Shown in pieces: positions 32,792-34,107 of a stretch of 34,107 nucleotides of DNA. The notes beneath the pieces were generated by a model. The model was given only the letters and a program-made list of their open reading frames with translations, ran no database searches and was not told where the DNA came from. The translations under genes and the position numbers were made by a program. Numbering within the stretch: the first letter of the stretch is position 1; each line of letters begins with the position of its first letter. This DNA comes from Butyrivibrio proteoclasticus (lineage in GTDB: Bacteria > Bacillota > Clostridia > Lachnospirales > Lachnospiraceae): contig NZ_FOXO01000036.1 in NCBI RefSeq assembly GCF_900115735.1, positions 1 to 34,107 of the forward strand, in the 5' to 3' direction.

Positions 32792-32866
32792 GTCTTCTCC
32801 TCTGTGTTTGGCTGTTGTCTTCTCCTCTGCGCTTCGCTGCTGCCTTCTCACTGCGCTTCGTTGTTG
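32792..32866. repeat. 25-bp imperfect tandem repeat, three copies
   Basis: Units beginning GTCTTCTCCTCTG start near 32792 and 32817; a third, GCCTTCTCACTGCGCTTCG, starts near 32842. Read on the minus strand each contains GAGGAGAAGAC or a variant, so the small gene's ribosome-binding site appears to be the last member of the series. The repeat ends directly at the first unit of the right dyad array. Confidence 0.7.
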
Positions 32867-33199
32867 TAGGATAAAAGCGGTAAAACTGCGCCTTTTATCC
32901 TACAAAAAGAGCTTTAAAAATTGGTGATTTTCCTGCGAGTAGGATAATTGACTGGTTTTTACTCTTTTTATCCTACTTTTTCAGCCTTTAAAATACCCTG
33001 TTTTGATGAATTGTGGGATAAAAAGCTTAAAATCAATGGTTTTATCCTATTAATTCTTCAAATGAGAGCATCTGAACATGAAAAAAGTAGGATAAAAAGC
33101 GAGATATTTAAAGAATTATCCTACAAACCGCCAAAAATCGGTGTTTGAAAGGCTGAAAATGTGGGATAAATTACGTCATTTTTCCAATCTTATCCCACA
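32864..33199. repeat. Right dyad array: five GTRGGATAA-N20-TTATCCYAC units, period 73/74 bp
   Basis: Units (arm, arm) are R1 32866-32874 and 32895-32903, R2 32939-32947 and 32968-32976, R3 33013-33021 and 33042-33050, R4 33087-33095 and 33116-33124, and R5 33161-33169 and 33190-33198. Inner spacers are all 20 nt; gaps between units are 35 or 36 nt. Stems vary from 9 to 14 bp (R1 is perfect over 14). R5 has G and C where R1, R2 and R4 have A and T at arm position 3, a compensated change. R3 has two G-T pairs. Spacer sequences are unrelated. There is no gene in the array. It is the same family as the array at 329-514. Confidence 0.92.
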
Positions 33200-33249
33200 A
33201 ATCAATAAATCGCAATTATAAACACGTTTTTCAAAACACAAGTTTAAAA

Positions 33250-33326
33250 ATTACAAGTCCATCGATCGCATGTCCATAGATTACAAGTCCATCAATCGCA
33301 TGCCCATAGATTACAAATTCGCAATG
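33250..33326. repeat. 30-bp tandem repeat, about 2.5 copies
   Basis: ATTACAAGTCCATCGATCGC-type units begin at 33250 and 33280, differing at two positions, with a decayed third start at 33310. The repeat lies between the dyad array and the GNAT gene. Nothing suggests coding. Confidence 0.85.
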
Positions 33327-33369
33327 TCTTCAAATAACAGATTCGTAGATCACAAGCCTGCACAAGCCA

Positions 33370-33774
33370 TTATCCCAGCGATTTCCAAAAAAATCTGTTC
33401 ATAGTGCTATGCACTACCTCTTTGGGGCGCTCGATCTCTTTATAGCCCTTCTTTTTGTAGATATGAATGGCGGCCATAAGATTGTCATGGGTTTCCAGAT
33501 ACGAAGCCTTATACCCAGCCTCTCGCATCTTGTCTTCGATAAAGTCTATCATTTTATAGCCTAGGCCTGAGCCCTTTGCAGAATTCGTCAGGTATAATTT
33601 CTGCAGCTCGGCTGTATCTTTCATGGGCTCAAATCTGTCATAACCGATTCCACAAATGACCTGGCCATCATCTCCTTCGATGACATAGTATTTCCGCCCA
33701 TCGCCATCGTAATAGTCGCTTAAGTGGTCTAGCGCATCATCAAAATACACTGTTCCCGGAATATTAAGCTTCAA
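33370..33774 (-). CDS. GNAT-family N-acetyltransferase, possibly N-terminally shortened
   Basis: The 134-residue product contains the acetyl-CoA loop in LYLTNSAKGSGLGYKM and the C-terminal landmark THDNLMAAIHIYKKKGYKEI followed by HSTMNRFF. In related acetyltransferases known to me, the N-terminal IPGTVYFDDAL segment is preceded by about 25-30 residues (first strand and helix). These are missing here because an in-frame stop lies 15 nt before the only plausible start, TTG 33774 (SD AGGA, 8 nt). The gene may be truncated, or the family may have a short form. The substrate is unknown. Upstream lies a hairpin with a plus-strand T run, not a normal promoter region, which supports a rearrangement. 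Confidence 0.75.
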   Translation of the reverse strand: MKLNIPGTVYFDDALDHLSDYYDGDGRKYYVIEGDDGQVICGIGYDRFEPMKDTAELQKLYLTNSAKGSGLGYKMIDFIEDKMREAGYKASYLETHDNLMAAIHIYKKKGYKEIERPKEVVHSTMNRFFWKSLG

Positions 33775-33816
33775 TGCCAGTTTCCTAGCTTAACTAAATA
33801 GAACTATTATGAGTAA

Positions 33817-33858
33817 TCAGCTCAAATCAGCTAATCATGCGGATTTGAGCTGATTTTT
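33817..33858 (+). terminator. Intrinsic terminator without an upstream plus-strand gene
   Basis: TCAGCTCAAATC (33817-33828) and GATTTGAGCTGA (33842-33853) pair perfectly over 12 bp and are followed by TTTTT on the plus strand. No plus-strand gene precedes it within 4 kb, so it may protect the downstream gene from read-through or be left from a rearranged gene. Confidence 0.75.
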
Positions 33859-33952
33859 GTCATGTGAATGGTCTGTCACCGGATTACAGTTCCAGTAACA
33901 TAATTCATACAAAAAACTAAAAATATATATTGACATAGATATCAAAATGTGT

Positions 33953-33986
33953 GGCCCCATTCCTGATTACCACCAGGAATGGGGCC
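33953..33986 (+). promoter_or_regulatory. Strong leader hairpin ahead of the right-edge gene
   Basis: GGCCCCATTCCTG (33953-33965) and CAGGAATGGGGCC (33974-33986) form a perfect 13-bp GC-rich stem with an 8-nt loop, about 50 bp before the start codon at 34038. No T run follows. It may be an attenuator, or the end of an insertion sequence. Confidence 0.65.
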
Positions 33987-34029
33987 CCTTAATCAAGAAC
34001 GTATTCGCATTCACTCATGATTAAGGAGG
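33987..34029 (+). promoter_or_regulatory. Ribosome-binding-site sequestering hairpin
   Basis: CCTTAATCA (33987-33995) is a perfect 9-bp complement of TGATTAAGG (34018-34026), which includes the first half of the Shine-Dalgarno AAGGAGG (34023-34029). Folding would hide the ribosome-binding site of the gene at 34038. Insertion sequences use such structures to block translation of read-through transcripts. Confidence 0.55.
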
Positions 34030-34037
34030 TACACATT

Positions 34038-34107
34038 ATGAACAATTTCCCATCAGAAGTCAAGCAGACTCTGAACAATATCATCAATGATATGGCTGAG
34101 GTAGCAT
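34038..34107 (+). CDS. N-terminal fragment of an unknown gene, possibly a transposase
   Basis: ATG 34038 follows a perfect AAGGAGG. Twenty-three codons are visible, starting MNNFPSEVKQTLNNIINDM. The fragment is helical and polar. It recalls the N-terminus of IS4-like transposases of Lachnospiraceae, but too little is present to assign it. The preceding terminator, strong hairpin and hidden ribosome-binding site would suit an insertion sequence. Confidence 0.4.
   Translation, partial: MNNFPSEVKQTLNNIINDMAEVA

Noticed and set aside
1..34107. tRNA, rRNA, prophage or restriction-modification system
   Set aside because: I saw no tRNA-like cloverleaf, conserved rRNA segment, phage structural gene or methyltransferase in any frame; the HNH gene alone does not make such a system.

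Overview
The window looks like chromosome from a low-GC, Gram-positive, rumen- or gut-type Lachnospiraceae (Butyrivibrio or Pseudobutyrivibrio-like). This placement is an inference from strong AGGAGG ribosome-binding sites, several TTG starts, and the mix of DUF4003, DUF1848, DUF1284, DUF5107 and c-di-GMP genes. I see no rRNA, tRNA, CRISPR array or phage module.

Left edge (1-1320). The 5' end of an IS110-family element lies on the minus strand: the first 27 codons of the recombinase, preceded by a two-lobed inverted-repeat region that fits a bridge RNA. The element abuts an array of three 38-bp dyads (GTRGGATAA, 20 nt, TTATCCYAC). About 750 bp without a gene follow, holding two further large inverted-repeat structures.

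1323-8617. A minus-strand operon runs ddh (diaminopimelate dehydrogenase), a membrane sensor with a SpoIIE-type phosphatase, then a MetY-like sulfhydrylase. Upstream is a secreted lipoprotein. Divergent from it is a rhodanese fused to a TtcA-like tRNA thiolase.

8596-16437. A carbohydrate locus: a large DUF5107/TPR protein on the minus strand, divergent from an AraC regulator translationally coupled to a GH2 glycosidase, then a HAD-type nucleotidase and a two-way terminator.

16453-25567 (mostly minus). Exported FMN/FAD fumarate-reductase-like flavoprotein, CstA transporter, PaaI thioesterase, DUF4003, a small DUF3006-like gene, a DMT permease with a His-rich tail coupled to a PAS-GGDEF cyclase, and a DUF1848 protein.

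25692-32790. An EAL phosphodiesterase and an MFS transporter on the plus strand; then DUF1284, an exported transglutaminase-like protein, an SRAP/YedK protein, an HNH endonuclease and a small lysine-rich protein on the minus strand.

Right edge (32792-34107). Short tandem repeats, a second dyad array of five units with the same geometry, a 30-bp tandem repeat, a possibly shortened GNAT gene, and the start of another gene, perhaps a transposase, behind two strong leader hairpins.

The most unusual content is non-coding. (1) Eight dyads in two arrays have identical 20-nt inner spacing and a 73/74-bp period (seven helical turns). (2) The IS110 bridge-RNA candidate carries in its first loop a 12-nt sequence matching the repeat arm beside which the element sits. 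(3) A 143/144-bp three-hairpin element occurs twice (21605-21747 and 28196-28339), each time in the same polarity just upstream of a gene, with a shared promoter-like sequence and a 22-codon leader ORF.
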